Shown here: positions 38,161 through 48,300 of the stretch, in pieces
Position numbering within the stretch: the stretch's first letter is position 1
Layout of the letters: each line of letters begins with the position of its first letter
Source of the DNA: RHKX01 sp963820055
Lineage (GTDB): Bacteria; Actinomycetota; Thermoleophilia; Solirubrobacterales; 70-9
Direction: 5' to 3'
DNA length: 64,000 nt
Assembly (NCBI GenBank): GCA_963820055.1
Contig: CAWFYJ010000003.1
Location: forward strand, 744,001 to 808,000
The notes under the pieces: generated by a model
Databases searched by the model: none
The model's input: the letters and a program-made list of their open reading frames with translations, nothing else
What the model was told of the DNA's origin: nothing
Translations under genes and position numbers: made by a program

Positions 38161-38901
38161 ATGACCCTTCGACGGACACAAGCGCTCTTGATCTGCCTCC
38201 TCGCCTTTGCGGTCGTCGGAGCCTTCGCGGCGAGCGCGCCGGCGAAGATGCGCAGCAAGAAGATCGGGGCCGGCCTCTGCAAGACGACCGGCGGCGGCAA
38301 GTTCGTGCCGATCCCCGGATTCCCCGGCGAGAAGATTGACCGCCGGCTCCTCCCCGACATCGCCTACCTCGTCAAGAAGTACAAGCTCTTCATCACCGAC
38401 GGCTACTCGCAGGACGGCGTCCACGCGGCCAACGGCGAGCATCCGCTCGGCCTCGCGGCCGACATCGTCCCCGACAAGGCCAACGGCGGCAGCTGGAAGC
38501 TGGTCAGCCGTCTCGCCAAGCGCGTCGAGCCGGTCCAGGACCAGCCCGTCGCTCCGTTCCGCTGGGTCGGCTACAACGGCGACGCCGGCCACGGTCGCGG
38601 CAACCACCTTCACCTCTCCTGGAACCACTCCGACGCGCAGCCGTTCCACCCCGCCAAGACCGTCTACACGATGCGCTGCCCGGGGACCTCGGGCGGCGGA
38701 GGCGGAGGCAAGAAGGACGGCGGCGGGGGCAACGGCGGCGGAGGCGGCAAGCACCACGGCGGCGGTGGCGGTGGCGGCCTCAACCCCGGCCACGGCGGCG
38801 GCGGGGACGGCGGCGGCGGTCTCAACCCCCGCGTCGCAGCGAGTTTCGAGCGCCAGGCGGCCGACCCGGTCATCGAGACCGGCGGCGTCGGCCTCCCCTA
38901 G
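38161..38901 (+). CDS. Secreted M15-like peptidase with Gly-rich tail
   Basis: The start is the ATG at 38161. The 246-residue protein has a signal peptide (ALLICLLAFAVVGAFAASAPA) and a catalytic domain with the M15/D-Ala-D-Ala carboxypeptidase-type zinc motifs: NGEHPLGLAADIVPD (HxxGxAxD) and GRGNHLHLSW. A Gly- and His-rich low-complexity tail of about 60 residues follows, probably flexible and outside the cell. It likely trims peptidoglycan peptides. It is monocistronic after the SRP terminator. Confidence 0.85.
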   Translation: MTLRRTQALLICLLAFAVVGAFAASAPAKMRSKKIGAGLCKTTGGGKFVPIPGFPGEKIDRRLLPDIAYLVKKYKLFITDGYSQDGVHAANGEHPLGLAADIVPDKANGGSWKLVSRLAKRVEPVQDQPVAPFRWVGYNGDAGHGRGNHLHLSWNHSDAQPFHPAKTVYTMRCPGTSGGGGGGKKDGGGGNGGGGGKHHGGGGGGGLNPGHGGGGDGGGGLNPRVAASFERQAADPVIETGGVGLP

Positions 38902-38915
38902 CCACGGCCTTCTTT

Positions 38916-39461
38916 CTAAAGCTCGCGGATCACCCTCGCAGGCGTGCCAGCCGCCATCACGCGGTCCGGGATGTCACGGGTGACGACGCTGCCGGCCCCG
39001 ATGATCGAGTGCTCGCCGACCGTGACGCCGGGGCAGATGATCGCCCCCGCCCCGATCCAGCAGCGGACGCCGAGGTGGACCGGGAAGGCGAGCTCGATGT
39101 CGGCGGCGCGGCGCTCCGGCTCGCGGGGATGGTCGGCGGCGAGGACCTGGACCCCGGGCCCGAGCCGGGCGTGGTCGCCGACAGCGATCTGAGCGCAGTC
39201 GAGGAACACGGCGTTCGTGTTGATGAACGTGTCGTAGCCGAGCTCGATGTGGGTCCCGTAGTCGCAGAAGAACGGCGGCACCACCAGCGACCGCTCGCCG
39301 CAGGCGCCGAGGATGCCCGTGAGCATCTCCATCCGCCGCTCCTCGTCGGGCTCGGAGTTGAAGGCGATCACCGTCTCCTGCGCCCGCTTGCGTCCGGCGA
39401 CGAGGTCGGGGTCGAACGGGTCGTAGGGCTCTCCCGTCAGCATCTTCTCGCGCTCGTTCAT
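38916..39461 (-). CDS. Maltose/galactoside O-acetyltransferase family (hexapeptide)
   Basis: This 181-residue left-handed beta-helix acetyltransferase has the N-terminal Mac domain (EREKMLTGEPYDPFDPDLVAGRKRAQ) and hexapeptide repeats, with FFCDYGTHIELG and the catalytic His in LAADHPREPERR, then IGAGAIICPGVTVGEHSIIGAGSVVTRDIPDRVMAAGTPAR. It acetylates sugars from acetyl-CoA. It is single, converging with the peptidase gene. Confidence 0.93.
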   Translation of the reverse strand: MNEREKMLTGEPYDPFDPDLVAGRKRAQETVIAFNSEPDEERRMEMLTGILGACGERSLVVPPFFCDYGTHIELGYDTFINTNAVFLDCAQIAVGDHARLGPGVQVLAADHPREPERRAADIELAFPVHLGVRCWIGAGAIICPGVTVGEHSIIGAGSVVTRDIPDRVMAAGTPARVIREL

Positions 39462-39518
39462 CCACCGATCCTGCCAGGCCTGCCCGATCGGCGCCCCGCC
39501 TAGAATCTTCCGGCCCGA

Positions 39519-39590
39519 GGGCGCGTAGCTCAGTGGGAGAGCGTCCGCCTCACACGCGGAAGGTCGCTGGTTCGAAACCAGCCGCGCCCA
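39519..39590 (+). tRNA. tRNA-Val(CAC)
   Basis: The 72-nt cloverleaf has the acceptor stem GGGCGCG / CGCGCCC with discriminator A, D-arm GCTCAGTGGGAGAGC, anticodon stem TCCGC / GCGGA with loop CTCACAC (anticodon CAC, reading GTG Val codons), and T-arm GCTGGTTCGAAACCAGC. CCA is not encoded. The anticodon loop overlaps the stop codon of the regulator gene on the other strand. Confidence 0.97.
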
Positions 39591-40380
39591 TCGCCCTCAG
39601 GGCCTCGGCGGTCCCGGCGTCGGCGGGGAAGAAGGACTCGATCGAGAGCTCGCTCGTCGTCACCTCGACCGCGGTGCCGAAGGTCGAGATCGTGCTGATC
39701 AGGGACAGCTCCTCGTCGCCGGCGCGGATGCGGAGCGGGACCGCGATCTCGCTCGCCGATGCTCGTCGTCGGCGTCGTCGTCCTCCGGGGGCGCCGGGTA
39801 GGACCTCGATCTCGGCCAGCAGCGTCCGCAGCGCCTCGCTCTCGGTCAGCGCGATCTGGCGGCGCAGGCGATCGAGGAGATGAGCCCTCCACTCAGCGAG
39901 GTTGCTGATTCGCGGCGCCAGCCCGTCGGGATGGAGGCTGAGGCGGAGAACGTTGACCGGCGGCGCCAGGAGCTCCTCGTCGATCCCGGCGATCAGTGCT
40001 GCGATGGCACCGTTGGCGGCGAGCATCTCCCAGGCCCCGTCGACGACGAGCGCGGGATACGGCTCGTGGGCGTCGAGGAGCTGCTGGATCGCCTCACTGA
40101 CCGGGGCCATCTCGGGATCCTCGAGGGGCCGGTGCTCGTAGGCGGGTGCGAAACCGGCCGCGTGGAGGATGCCGTTGCGGTCGCGGAGCGGGATGTCCAG
40201 CGCCTCGGCGAGGTGGACGATCATTCCCCGGCTCGGCGACGAGCGCCCGGTCTCGAGGAAGCTGATGTGGCGGGCCGAGACCCCGGCGTCGAGGGCGAGG
40301 TCGAGCTGGCTCAGCCGGCGGCGGCCCCGCCAAACGCGGAGCATCGTCCCGACGCCGGAGCTGGCTGCCTCTCGCCCCAT
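39550..40380 (-). CDS. Helix-turn-helix regulator, MmyB-type ligand-binding domain
   Basis: This 276-residue protein has an N-terminal XRE helix-turn-helix (RRRLSQLDLALDAGVSARHISFLETGR), then an MmyB-like PAS/ligand-binding domain (YPALVVDGAWEMLAANGAIAALIAGID and NLAEWRAHLLDRLRRQIALT). Its last dozen codons (GAAGFEPATFRV) and the TGA stop at 39550-39552 are read antisense through tRNA-Val. Homologues usually end near FFPADAGTAEALRAM, so the tail is probably a by-product of the tRNA. An internal Arg run (GGRRRRRRA) is unusual. Confidence 0.9.
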   Translation of the reverse strand: MGREAASSGVGTMLRVWRGRRRLSQLDLALDAGVSARHISFLETGRSSPSRGMIVHLAEALDIPLRDRNGILHAAGFAPAYEHRPLEDPEMAPVSEAIQQLLDAHEPYPALVVDGAWEMLAANGAIAALIAGIDEELLAPPVNVLRLSLHPDGLAPRISNLAEWRAHLLDRLRRQIALTESEALRTLLAEIEVLPGAPGGRRRRRRASASEIAVPLRIRAGDEELSLISTISTFGTAVEVTTSELSIESFFPADAGTAEALRAMGAAGFEPATFRV

Positions 40381-40390
40381 GGCCCGGAAG

Positions 40391-40723
40391 TTACCCCGAA
40401 GCCTGAGCAGCGAAGCTCGCCGCCCGGTAGCCGGGCTCGACGCCTTCGACGAGGATCGCCGAGCTGTCGGAGTTCTCAGTCCTGAGCGACAGGATCCGCT
40501 GGTATTCCTCGGAGCGGTACCAGGCGCGGGCGCTGTCGAGATCGGGGAACTCGATCACGACGATCACTCCCTCCCAGGGCTCCTCGACGACCTCGGGGGT
40601 CCCGCCGTGGACGCGGAACTCGCCCCCGTAGGGCTCCAGCGTCGCGTCGATCTCCTCCAGGTAGCGACCGATGTCCGGGCCGAACTCGACGGTTCGCAGC
40701 TGACAGATTGCAAAGGCGCTCAT
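40391..40723 (-). CDS. DUF1330 family small protein
   Basis: The start is MSAFAICQLRTVEFG at 40723, preceded by a strong AGGAGGA site; the longer frame is noncoding. The 110-residue dimeric alpha-beta-barrel protein has YGGEFRVHGGTPEVVEEPWEG and VVIEFPDLDSARAWYRSEEYQRI, typical of DUF1330. The role is unknown; it may be an enzyme or binding protein. It is divergent from the membrane protein gene, sharing a region with a 27-bp palindrome. Confidence 0.88.
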   Translation of the reverse strand: MSAFAICQLRTVEFGPDIGRYLEEIDATLEPYGGEFRVHGGTPEVVEEPWEGVIVVIEFPDLDSARAWYRSEEYQRILSLRTENSDSSAILVEGVEPGYRAASFAAQASG

Positions 40724-40782
40724 GGGCTCCTCCTCATGTTCGTTTTGCGATGTGGGCGCAACGTACGAACCGTTCGGGGTCG

Positions 40783-40809
40783 CGTCGATTACCTCCGAGG
40801 TAATCGACG
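40783..40809. promoter_or_regulatory. 27-bp palindromic operator candidate between divergent genes
   Basis: CGTCGATTACCTC is repeated as its exact reverse complement around a single central C. It sits in the 129-base gap between the divergent DUF1330 gene and the membrane protein gene at 40853. A 13+1+13 perfect repeat with an AT core (GATTACC) in GC-rich DNA is what a dimeric repressor would bind. The nearest regulator is the MmyB-type gene at 39550-40380. Confidence 0.55.
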
Positions 40810-40852
40810 AGGCGCACCCACCGTCCGAGCCGTTCAGGTAGAACCCCCCTCC

Positions 40853-41578
40853 ATGCTCGTTCCGCTCGCAGGCCTGACGGCCGACTTCGACGCCGAGGTC
40901 GTCGACGCGGGCGAGCTTCCGGCCCTGCTGCTGCTGATCGCGTTCGGCATCACCTTCGGACTGACGCGGTTCATCACCCATTCGATCCGCTCCGACCGCT
41001 TCTCATGGCTCGGCAACGTCGAGGCCGGCGACACGCACATCCACCACCTCGTCTGGGGGATCTGCCTGCTCCTGGTCAGCGGCCTCCTCGCCGTCGCCGT
41101 GCAGCCGCCGCTCGAGGTGACGGCCATCGTCTTCGGGATCGGGGCGGCGCTGACGCTCGACGAGTTCGCCCTCTGGCTGCACCTCGACGACGTCTACTGG
41201 TCGGAGCAGGGCCGGCAGTCGATCGACGCCGTGATCGTGTTCGCGATCGTCTCCGGGTTCATGGTCCTCGGCGCCTACCCCGTCTCCTTCGAGGATTCGG
41301 GCGGCGGCATCACCGGAATCCTCGGCCTGATCGTCTCGCTGGCGATCGGCTGGGCGTTCGTGATCGTCTGCTTCATGAAGGGGAAGCTGATCTGGGGCGT
41401 CCTCGGCCTCTACATCCCGCCGATCGCCATCGTCACCGCGTTTCGCCTTGCTCGCCCGACGTCCTGGTGGGCGCGTAACAAGTACGCCGACGAGCCGGAA
41501 AAACTCGAGCGCTCGGAGCACCGTTACAAGGGCGAGGACAAGGTCGTCAAGCCCGACGTCGTGACGACGACGAGCTGA
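40853..41578 (+). CDS. Hypothetical polytopic membrane protein
   Basis: The 241-residue protein starts MLVPLAGLTADFDAE. It has about five membrane segments, beginning ALLLLIAFGITFGLTRFI and a later FVIVCFMKGKLIWGVLGLYIPPIAIV. Intramembrane or loop His and acidic residues (GDTHIHHLVWG, LDEFALWLHLDD) could bind metal. I do not recognise a named family. The DMT transporter follows 11 bases downstream, so the two are probably co-transcribed. Confidence 0.75.
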   Translation: MLVPLAGLTADFDAEVVDAGELPALLLLIAFGITFGLTRFITHSIRSDRFSWLGNVEAGDTHIHHLVWGICLLLVSGLLAVAVQPPLEVTAIVFGIGAALTLDEFALWLHLDDVYWSEQGRQSIDAVIVFAIVSGFMVLGAYPVSFEDSGGGITGILGLIVSLAIGWAFVIVCFMKGKLIWGVLGLYIPPIAIVTAFRLARPTSWWARNKYADEPEKLERSEHRYKGEDKVVKPDVVTTTS

Positions 41579-41589
41579 CGAGCGCCGGC

Positions 41590-42489
41590 GTGGCCGTCGC
41601 CCTCGCCCTCGGGGCAGCTCTCCTCTTCGCGCTCGGCACGGTCCTCCAGCAGAAGGCGGGACTCGACGAACCCGATGCGTCGGAGGGTTCGAGCTCCGGC
41701 CTGCTGCTGCGGATGGCCCGCAAGCCGGTCTGGCTGGCGGGCATCGCCGCCGACTCGCTCGGCTTCGTCGGACAGGCGGTCGCGCTGACGATCGGACGGC
41801 TCGCGGTCGTCCAGCCGCTCCTGGCGACGTCGATGGTCTTCGCGCTCCCGCTCGGCCATCGCCTGACCGCCCAGCGGGTCACCCGCGCCGACGTCGGCGC
41901 GGCGGTGCTGGTCACGCTCTCGCTGATCGCGTTCCTGACGATCGCCAACCCGAGCGGCGGCCGCGACGACGCGCCGCTCGGCGAGTGGCTGGTGCTCGGA
42001 GGCGTCATCGCCGGGGTCAGCGTGCCGCTCGTGCTCGCATCGCTGAAGGCGCGCCCGGCGATCAAGGCGACGCTGCTCGGGATCGTCACCGGCATCCTCT
42101 TCGGGCTCAGCGCCGCGCTGACGAAGTCGGTCGGGGACGAGGTCGCCGACCACCTCTTCCACGTCTTCCTCGACTGGCACCTCTACGCGCTGATCATCAT
42201 CGGCTACATCTCGATGACGTTCAACCAGATGGCGCTCACGGCCGGCGTGCTCGCGCCCGCGCTCGCCGCTTCGATGGCCCTCGACCCGATCACCAGCGTG
42301 GTGATCGGCGTGACGCTCATGCAGGAGTCGCTCCACGAGACCCCGGCCGGCAAGGCGGCGACGATCGGCGCCCTCGCGGCGACGGTCATCGGCATGGCGA
42401 TCCTCGCCCGGACGAGCAAGGGCCAGGCCGCGCCGAAGCCGGGCTCGGCCGGCCCGGTCGCCAGGGCCCGCCGCGCTACTTCTTCCTGA
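41590..42489 (+). CDS. DMT/EamA-type transporter
   Basis: The protein has 299 residues from a GTG at 41590. It has about ten membrane segments with the internal repeat of the drug/metabolite transporter superfamily: FALGTVLQQKAGLDEP at the start, ALTIGRLAVVQPLLATSMVFALPLG in the first half, and ALTAGVLAPALAASMALDPITSVVIGVTLMQESLH in the second. The substrate is unknown. Its 3' end overlaps the converging SGNH pseudogene by 14 bases. Confidence 0.88.
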   Translation: MAVALALGAALLFALGTVLQQKAGLDEPDASEGSSSGLLLRMARKPVWLAGIAADSLGFVGQAVALTIGRLAVVQPLLATSMVFALPLGHRLTAQRVTRADVGAAVLVTLSLIAFLTIANPSGGRDDAPLGEWLVLGGVIAGVSVPLVLASLKARPAIKATLLGIVTGILFGLSAALTKSVGDEVADHLFHVFLDWHLYALIIIGYISMTFNQMALTAGVLAPALAASMALDPITSVVIGVTLMQESLHETPAGKAATIGALAATVIGMAILARTSKGQAAPKPGSAGPVARARRATSS

Positions 42490-43745
42490 CCACCCGGTAG
42501 GCCCTGCTCGCCGCCGCGCCATCGTCGGCGGGGTCGACCACGAGCCGCCAGCGACCCCGGCCTGCCCATCCGCCGGCCCGGCACGCGGAGGCGGTTGACC
42601 CCGGCGTCGACGCGACCGCCGGCGCCGCGGACCGGGCGCAGCTTCCGCGGCTTCGCGGTGCCGACGCGCCGCCGCATGACCTCGACCGACGTCTCGGCGT
42701 CGGCCGCGGAACCTGATCACGGCATGGCGGCCGCGAACGACGGGACGGGGCCGGATGCCGAGGCCGCTGATCCGCGCCTTCGGCCCGGGGAGCGGCTCCT
42801 TCAGCGTCTTGACGACCGATCGGGCCATGCTCGCCTCGCCCTTGGCGTTCGGGTGCAGTGGGAAGGCCGGCTCGGTCGGGACGAGCCCCTCGAACCAGCG
42901 CGTCGGCGGGAGCTTGCAGACGTCGTGGCCGATGCTGTCGTCGTAGGTGTCGACGAAGTAGGCGTCATGCTTGGCCGCCTCCTGCTCGATCATCGCGTTG
43001 ATGCGGCGGATCAGCGCGTCGATGTAGGCGACGTCGTCCTTGCTCAGCGGGACCATCGGGTAGCAGTTGGTGCCGTCGATCGGCAGCACGTTCGGGTAGC
43101 CGACGATCGCCACGCGGGCCGCCGGGCTGCGGTCGTGGATGCCCTCGAGGACCGCGTCGATCCGCGGCCGCGTCGCCTCGATCTTCGCCTCGACGGTGTC
43201 GTTGCCGCCCGGCGCGTAGTGGTCGCGGCAGGCGGTTCCGGTCGGGGCGGTGAGCCCGAGCTGCGCGCACTCGGTCGCGACGCCGACGAGGCCGGCGTCG
43301 TTGCCGCCGATCCCGACGGTCACGAGTCGACGCGTCGCGGCGGAGCCCGTCGAACTGCGGCGGGTTGGTGCCGCCGAGCGGCAGGCCGGTCTGCGGCTCG
43401 GTCATGTGCTTCGTCTCGGCGCTGCTGCAGCTGACGTCGATGTGCTTGCGCGGCGCCGAGCTGCTGGGCGACGAGCGACGGGTAGTTGTGGTCGGAGCGC
43501 GCGCAGTCGATCGGCGTGCCGACCTGGTTGAGGACGAGCGGCCCCGCCGTGTAGGAGTCGCCGAGCGACACGTAGGTGCCCTCGCTCGCGGCCGCGGACC
43601 CCGCCGCCAAGTGCCGCCAGAGTCCGAGCATCGTCAAGGCCGCTGCCGACGCAGCCGCAATCGCCCTCCCGGGCGCCGTTCCCCGCATTTCCCTGCCTGC
43701 CTTCTTTCGCGCCCGCCGCTCCCTGCCGCCGGCTCCTGCCGTCAT
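42476..43745 (-). pseudogene. Secreted SGNH/GDSL hydrolase, broken by four frameshifts
   Basis: The pieces in three frames join into one protein. A signal region (AIAAASAAALTMLGLWRHLAAGSA) leads to block I, TYVSLGDSYTAGPLV, then GIGGNDAGLVG (block III) and the catalytic FPLHPNAKGE (block V), and the end SRAYRVVRKK with a TAG at 42476. Shifts fall near 43447-43457, 43336-43345, 42701-42709 and 42574-42581; each looks like a one-base change in a GC run. Such enzymes are extracellular esterases or lipases. Either decay or poor sequence could explain it; all catalytic residues survive, which favours error. Confidence 0.82.
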
Positions 43746-43794
43746 CTTCGCCGCTCCGGCGGCGAACCGCAAGCGGGGTCGGCGCCCGCGGGGG

Positions 43795-45253
43795 CTAGGT
43801 GACCGGGCCCGGGTCCGCCTTCTCGGCGGCGGCGAGGCGGCCCATCCGCTCGGCGGTGCGATGGCGGGCGTAGAAGAAGTAGATGAGCAGGCCGATCGGC
43901 CAGCCAGACGCCGAGACGGATCCAGGTCGTGATCGGCAGCGTCGCCATCAGCGCGATCGCGAAGAAGATGCCGAGCGGCGCCACGAACCAGACGCCCTTG
44001 ACGCGGAAGGGGCGCTCGAGATCGGGACGGCTGCGCCGCAGCACGAGGACGCCGGCGCAGACGATCGTGAACGAGAGCAGCGTCCCGATCGAGACGAGGT
44101 CGCCGAGGATGTCGATCGGCAGCAGCGCCGCCACGGCTGCTCCGGCGACGGCGCAGACGACGGTGGCGGTCGTCGGCGTCTGGAAACGCTCGCTGACCCG
44201 CCCGATCCGGTCGGGGAGCATCCCGTCCGACGACATCCGCATGAAGATGCGCGTCTGGCCGTAGAAGGTGACGAGGACCGTCGCGGCGAGGCCGATCACC
44301 GCCGCCGCCGAGACCGCCGACTCGAGCCAGTCGAGCGAGCCGCCGGCATCGCGAACCGCGAGCGCGAGCGGGTCGGCGACGTTCAGCGACTTGAACGGGA
44401 CCATCCCCGTCATCACGATCCCGATCAGGACGTAGAGGACGGTCGAGATGATCACGGTCGCGAGCAGGCCGATCGGGATCGTCCGCTGCGGCTTTCGCGC
44501 CTCGGCCGCGGCGGTCGAGACGGCGTCGAAGCCGACGTAGGCGAAGAAGACGACCCCGGCGGCGCGGAGGATGCCGGTCACCCCGAAGTCGCCGAAGCCG
44601 CCCTGGTTGGCCGGCACGAACGGGTGCCAGTTCGCGTTCGTTATGTAGAAGGCGCCGACGCCGATGAACAGCGCCAGGACGGTCAGCTTCAGCGCCACCA
44701 TCGCGTTGTTGGCCCGGGTCGACTCGCGGGTCCCGATGAACAGCAGCCCGCAGGTCGCGAAGACGATGAACAGGGCGGGCAGGTTGAGGATGCCGGTGTC
44801 GTCGCCGAACGGCGGGTTGACGAGGCTGTGCGGAACCGAGACGCCGATGCTGCCGAGGAAGCTGACGAAGTAGCCCGACCAGCCGACCGCGACCGTCGAG
44901 GCGGCGAACAGGTACTCGAGCAGCAGGTCCCAGCCGATGAACCAGGCGAGGAACGAGCCGAAGACGGCGTAGGCGTAGGAGTAGGTCGACCCGGCGGCGG
45001 GGACCATCGCCGCGAGCTCGGCGTAACAGAGGGCGGTGACGCCGGCCGCGAGCCCGGCGAGCATGAACGAGAAGATCACCGCCGGGCCGGCGTACTCGGC
45101 GGAGGCCTCGCCGATCGTCACGAAGATGCCGGCGCCGACGACGCTCGCGATCCCGATCGCGGTCAGGCTGAACGGCCCGATAGCGGCGGAATCGAGCCGC
45201 TTGCGATCGATCTTTGCCTGCGCGACGACTGCATCGATATTGCCGGCGGGCAT
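43795..45253 (-). CDS. Amino acid permease (APC family), frameshifted at C-terminus
   Basis: This is an APC-superfamily transporter of about 485 residues with some 12 membrane segments. It has GPFSLTAIGIASVVGAGIFVTIG at segment 1 and RKPQRTIPIG later, as in cationic amino acid transporters. At about 43893-43902 the frame shifts; the other frame gives IGLLIYFFYARHRTAERMGRL and a TAG at 43795, while the frame as read runs to 43742. It is directly upstream of the lysyl-tRNA synthetase fusion on the other strand, so lysine uptake is a tempting guess. Confidence 0.88.
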
Positions 45254-45302
45254 TTGCGAATCCTGTCAGAGTGCGGCCCCGGAAAGGCGACGAGAGGGAG
45301 CA

Positions 45303-48300
45303 GTGAGCAGCGAGGAGAAGCAGGGGGGCGAAGCCGGCGACGGCGACGACTCGCGCTTCATCCGCGAGGAGCGCGCCCACCGGCTCGCCAAGCTCGACGC
45401 GATGCGGGAGCGGGGCATCGACCCCTACCCGGTCCGCTTCGACCGCGATCACACCGCCGCCGAGATCCACGAGCGCTTCGCCGAGCTCGGCCCCGGCGCC
45501 GACTCCGGCGAGCGCGTCAGCGTCGCCGGGCGCGTCATCGCCCTGCGCCGCCACGGCGGCCTCGACTTCATCGACCTCCGCGACGAGACGGGCAAGATCC
45601 AGCTGATCGCGACCCGCGACGAGCTCGGCGAGGACACCCTCCACGACCTCAACGCCCTCGACCTCGGCGACTGGATCGGGACCGAGGGGATCGTCGTCAC
45701 GTCGCGCCGCGGCGAGCTCTCGATCAAGGTCGAGACGTTCAAGCTGCTCTCGAAGGCGCTGCGCCCGCTGCCCGACATGCGCCACGGCCTCACCGACCCC
45801 GAGGCGCGCTACCGGCGCCGCTACCTCGACCTGATCGTCGACGACGACTCCCGCGAGATCTTCGCGAAGCGCTCGATCGTGATCGCGGCGACGCGCGACG
45901 TCCTCCTCGACCGCGGCTTCCGCGAGGTCGAGACCCCGGTCCTGCTCAGCCAGGCGGGCGGCGCGGCGGCGCGGCCGTTCATCACCCACCACAACGCCCT
46001 CGACATCGACATGTTCCTGCGGATCGCCCTCGAGCTGCCGCTGAAGCGGCTGATCGTCGGCGGCATGAACCGGGTCTTCGAGGTCAGCCGCGTCTTCCGC
46101 AACGAGGGCCTCGACACCCGCCACAACCCCGAGTTCACGATGCTCGAGGCCTACCAGGCGTTCGGCGACTACCACGACATGATGGAGCTCACCGAGTCGA
46201 TAATCGAGGCGTCGTGCATGGCCGCCAACGGCCACACGAAGATCAACGTCGACGGCCGCGAGCTCGACATGAAGCCGCCGTACCGGCGGGCGACCATGGC
46301 CGAGCTGATCGAGGAGAACGCCGGCGTGAAGATGCACCCCTCGATGCCGATCGCCGAGGCGCGCGAGATCGCCGACCGCTTCGACGTCGAGTGGCTCGAC
46401 GTCTGGGGAGCGGGCAAGATCATGGCCGAGGTCTACGACGAGACCTGCGAGGCGAAGCTGATCGAGCCGACCTTCGTCATGGACCATCCCCGCGAGGTCT
46501 CGCCACTCGCCCGCGCCCATCGCGACGACCCGACCCTGACCGAGCGCTTCGAGCTGGTCGTCGCCGCACGCGAGCTCGCCAACGCCTACTCCGAGCTCAA
46601 CGACCCAGTCGATCAGGCGCAGCGCTTCCAATCGGAGGCGAAGCTCCAGGCCGGCGGCGACGACGAGGCCGAGCCGGTCGACGACGACTACGTCGAGGCG
46701 CTCGAGTACGGGCTTCCGCCGACCGGCGGACTCGGGATCGGCATGGACCGCCTGGTCATGCTCGTCACCGGGGTCGACACGATCCGCGACGTGATCCTCT
46801 TCCCGACCCTGCGGCCGGAGGAGGGCCGCGAGGCGGCTCCGAAGACGCTCGACCTCGATGTCGGCGACGTCGGGGACTCGGGCGAGGCGCCGGCGCCGCC
46901 GCCGATCCAGACGCCGACCCGCTGGACGGGCCGACCCCGCGGCCGCTCACAGGCGACGCGCGTCCTCGCCTGGCTGACGGCGCTGCTCGGCCTCGCCTCG
47001 CTGCTGCCGACGCTGCCCTGGGTGCACGGATCGCTCGGGCTCGGTGACCTGCTTTCGCGGACCGGCCGCTCCTACCTCTTCATCGTCAGCGCCGTCCTCG
47101 GGATCGGGCTGATCACCGTCTCGCTGCAGCTCGCCCGCGGCAAGCGCCGGGCGTGGGCGATCGCGATGTTCCTGTTCGCCGCCGCGGCCATCGTCCACCT
47201 CGTCAAGGGACCGGACCCGATCGCCGCGCTACTCGACATCGCGATGCTCGTCGCCCTCGCCTCCTACCGGACCGAGTTCCGCGCCAAGGGCGACGCGAGC
47301 TCGCTGCGGCAGGCGATTCTCTTCGTCCCCTTCTACCTGCTCGTCGTCGGCGTCTTCGGGTTCGTCTCGCTGCTCACCCAGCGCGACTTCGTGACGCCGG
47401 ACCTGAGCTTCGGAGGGATGGTCGAGGCGACGTACGGCGGGCTGCTCGGCTTCGACGGCCCCTACGACTTCGAGCACCGGATCTTCAGCGACTTCTTCGG
47501 CGACGCGCTGCTCGTGCTCGGGATCGTCGGCCTGATCCTCTTCCTCTACCTCCTGTTCCGCCCGCTCGTCCGCGACCGCGGCCCGGAGGAGGAGGCCCGC
47601 GAGCGGGCTCGCGAGATCGTTCGCGCGAACGGCTCCGACACGCTCGCCTACTTCGCGCTGCGGCGCGACAAGAGCTACTTCTTCTCCGCCGACGGCCGGT
47701 CGCTGATCGCCTACGCCTATGTGCGCGGCTACGCGATGGTCGCCGCCGACCCGGTCGGCCCGCCCGAGGACGCCGGCGAGGTGCTCGACGAGTTCCTCGC
47801 CTTCTGCGCCGAGCAGGGTTGGAAGGCGGCGTTCCTCGCCGTCCGCGAGGACGCGACCCCGATGTACCGCGACCGCGGCATGCACTCGCTGTACCTCGGC
47901 GACGAGGCGATCCTCCGCTGCCGGGACTTCAGCCTCGACGGCGGCGACATGAAGGCGGTCCGCGAGGCCGTCAACCGGGTCGGCAAGCACCACCATTTCG
48001 AGCTGATCAAGGAAACCGACGCGTCCCGGCCGCTGATCGACGAGCTCAACGAGATCAGCGAGGAGTGGCGGGATGGCGCCGAGGAGCGCGGCTTCACGAT
48101 GGAGCTCGGCCAGGACGTCGAGGGCACCGAGGAGGACTTCGTCCTCGCCATCGCCCGCGAATCCGGCGAAGGCGGCCGCGTCGCCGGCTTCCTGCGGTTC
48201 GTCCCCTGCTACGGCACCGATCCCGGCTACTCGCTCGACCTGATGCGCCGGCGCCCCGACTCCGCGAACGGCCTGACGGAGTACCTGATCGCGAATGCGG

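Noticed and set aside
38690..38830. Gly-rich GGC/GGA repeats as a separate repeat element
   Set aside because: They stay in frame as the tail of the secreted peptidase and do not recur as DNA repeats.
43883..47047. 1054-residue open frame on the plus strand
   Set aside because: It crosses the permease and LysRS genes in a wrong frame and ends in Arg/Pro-rich low complexity.
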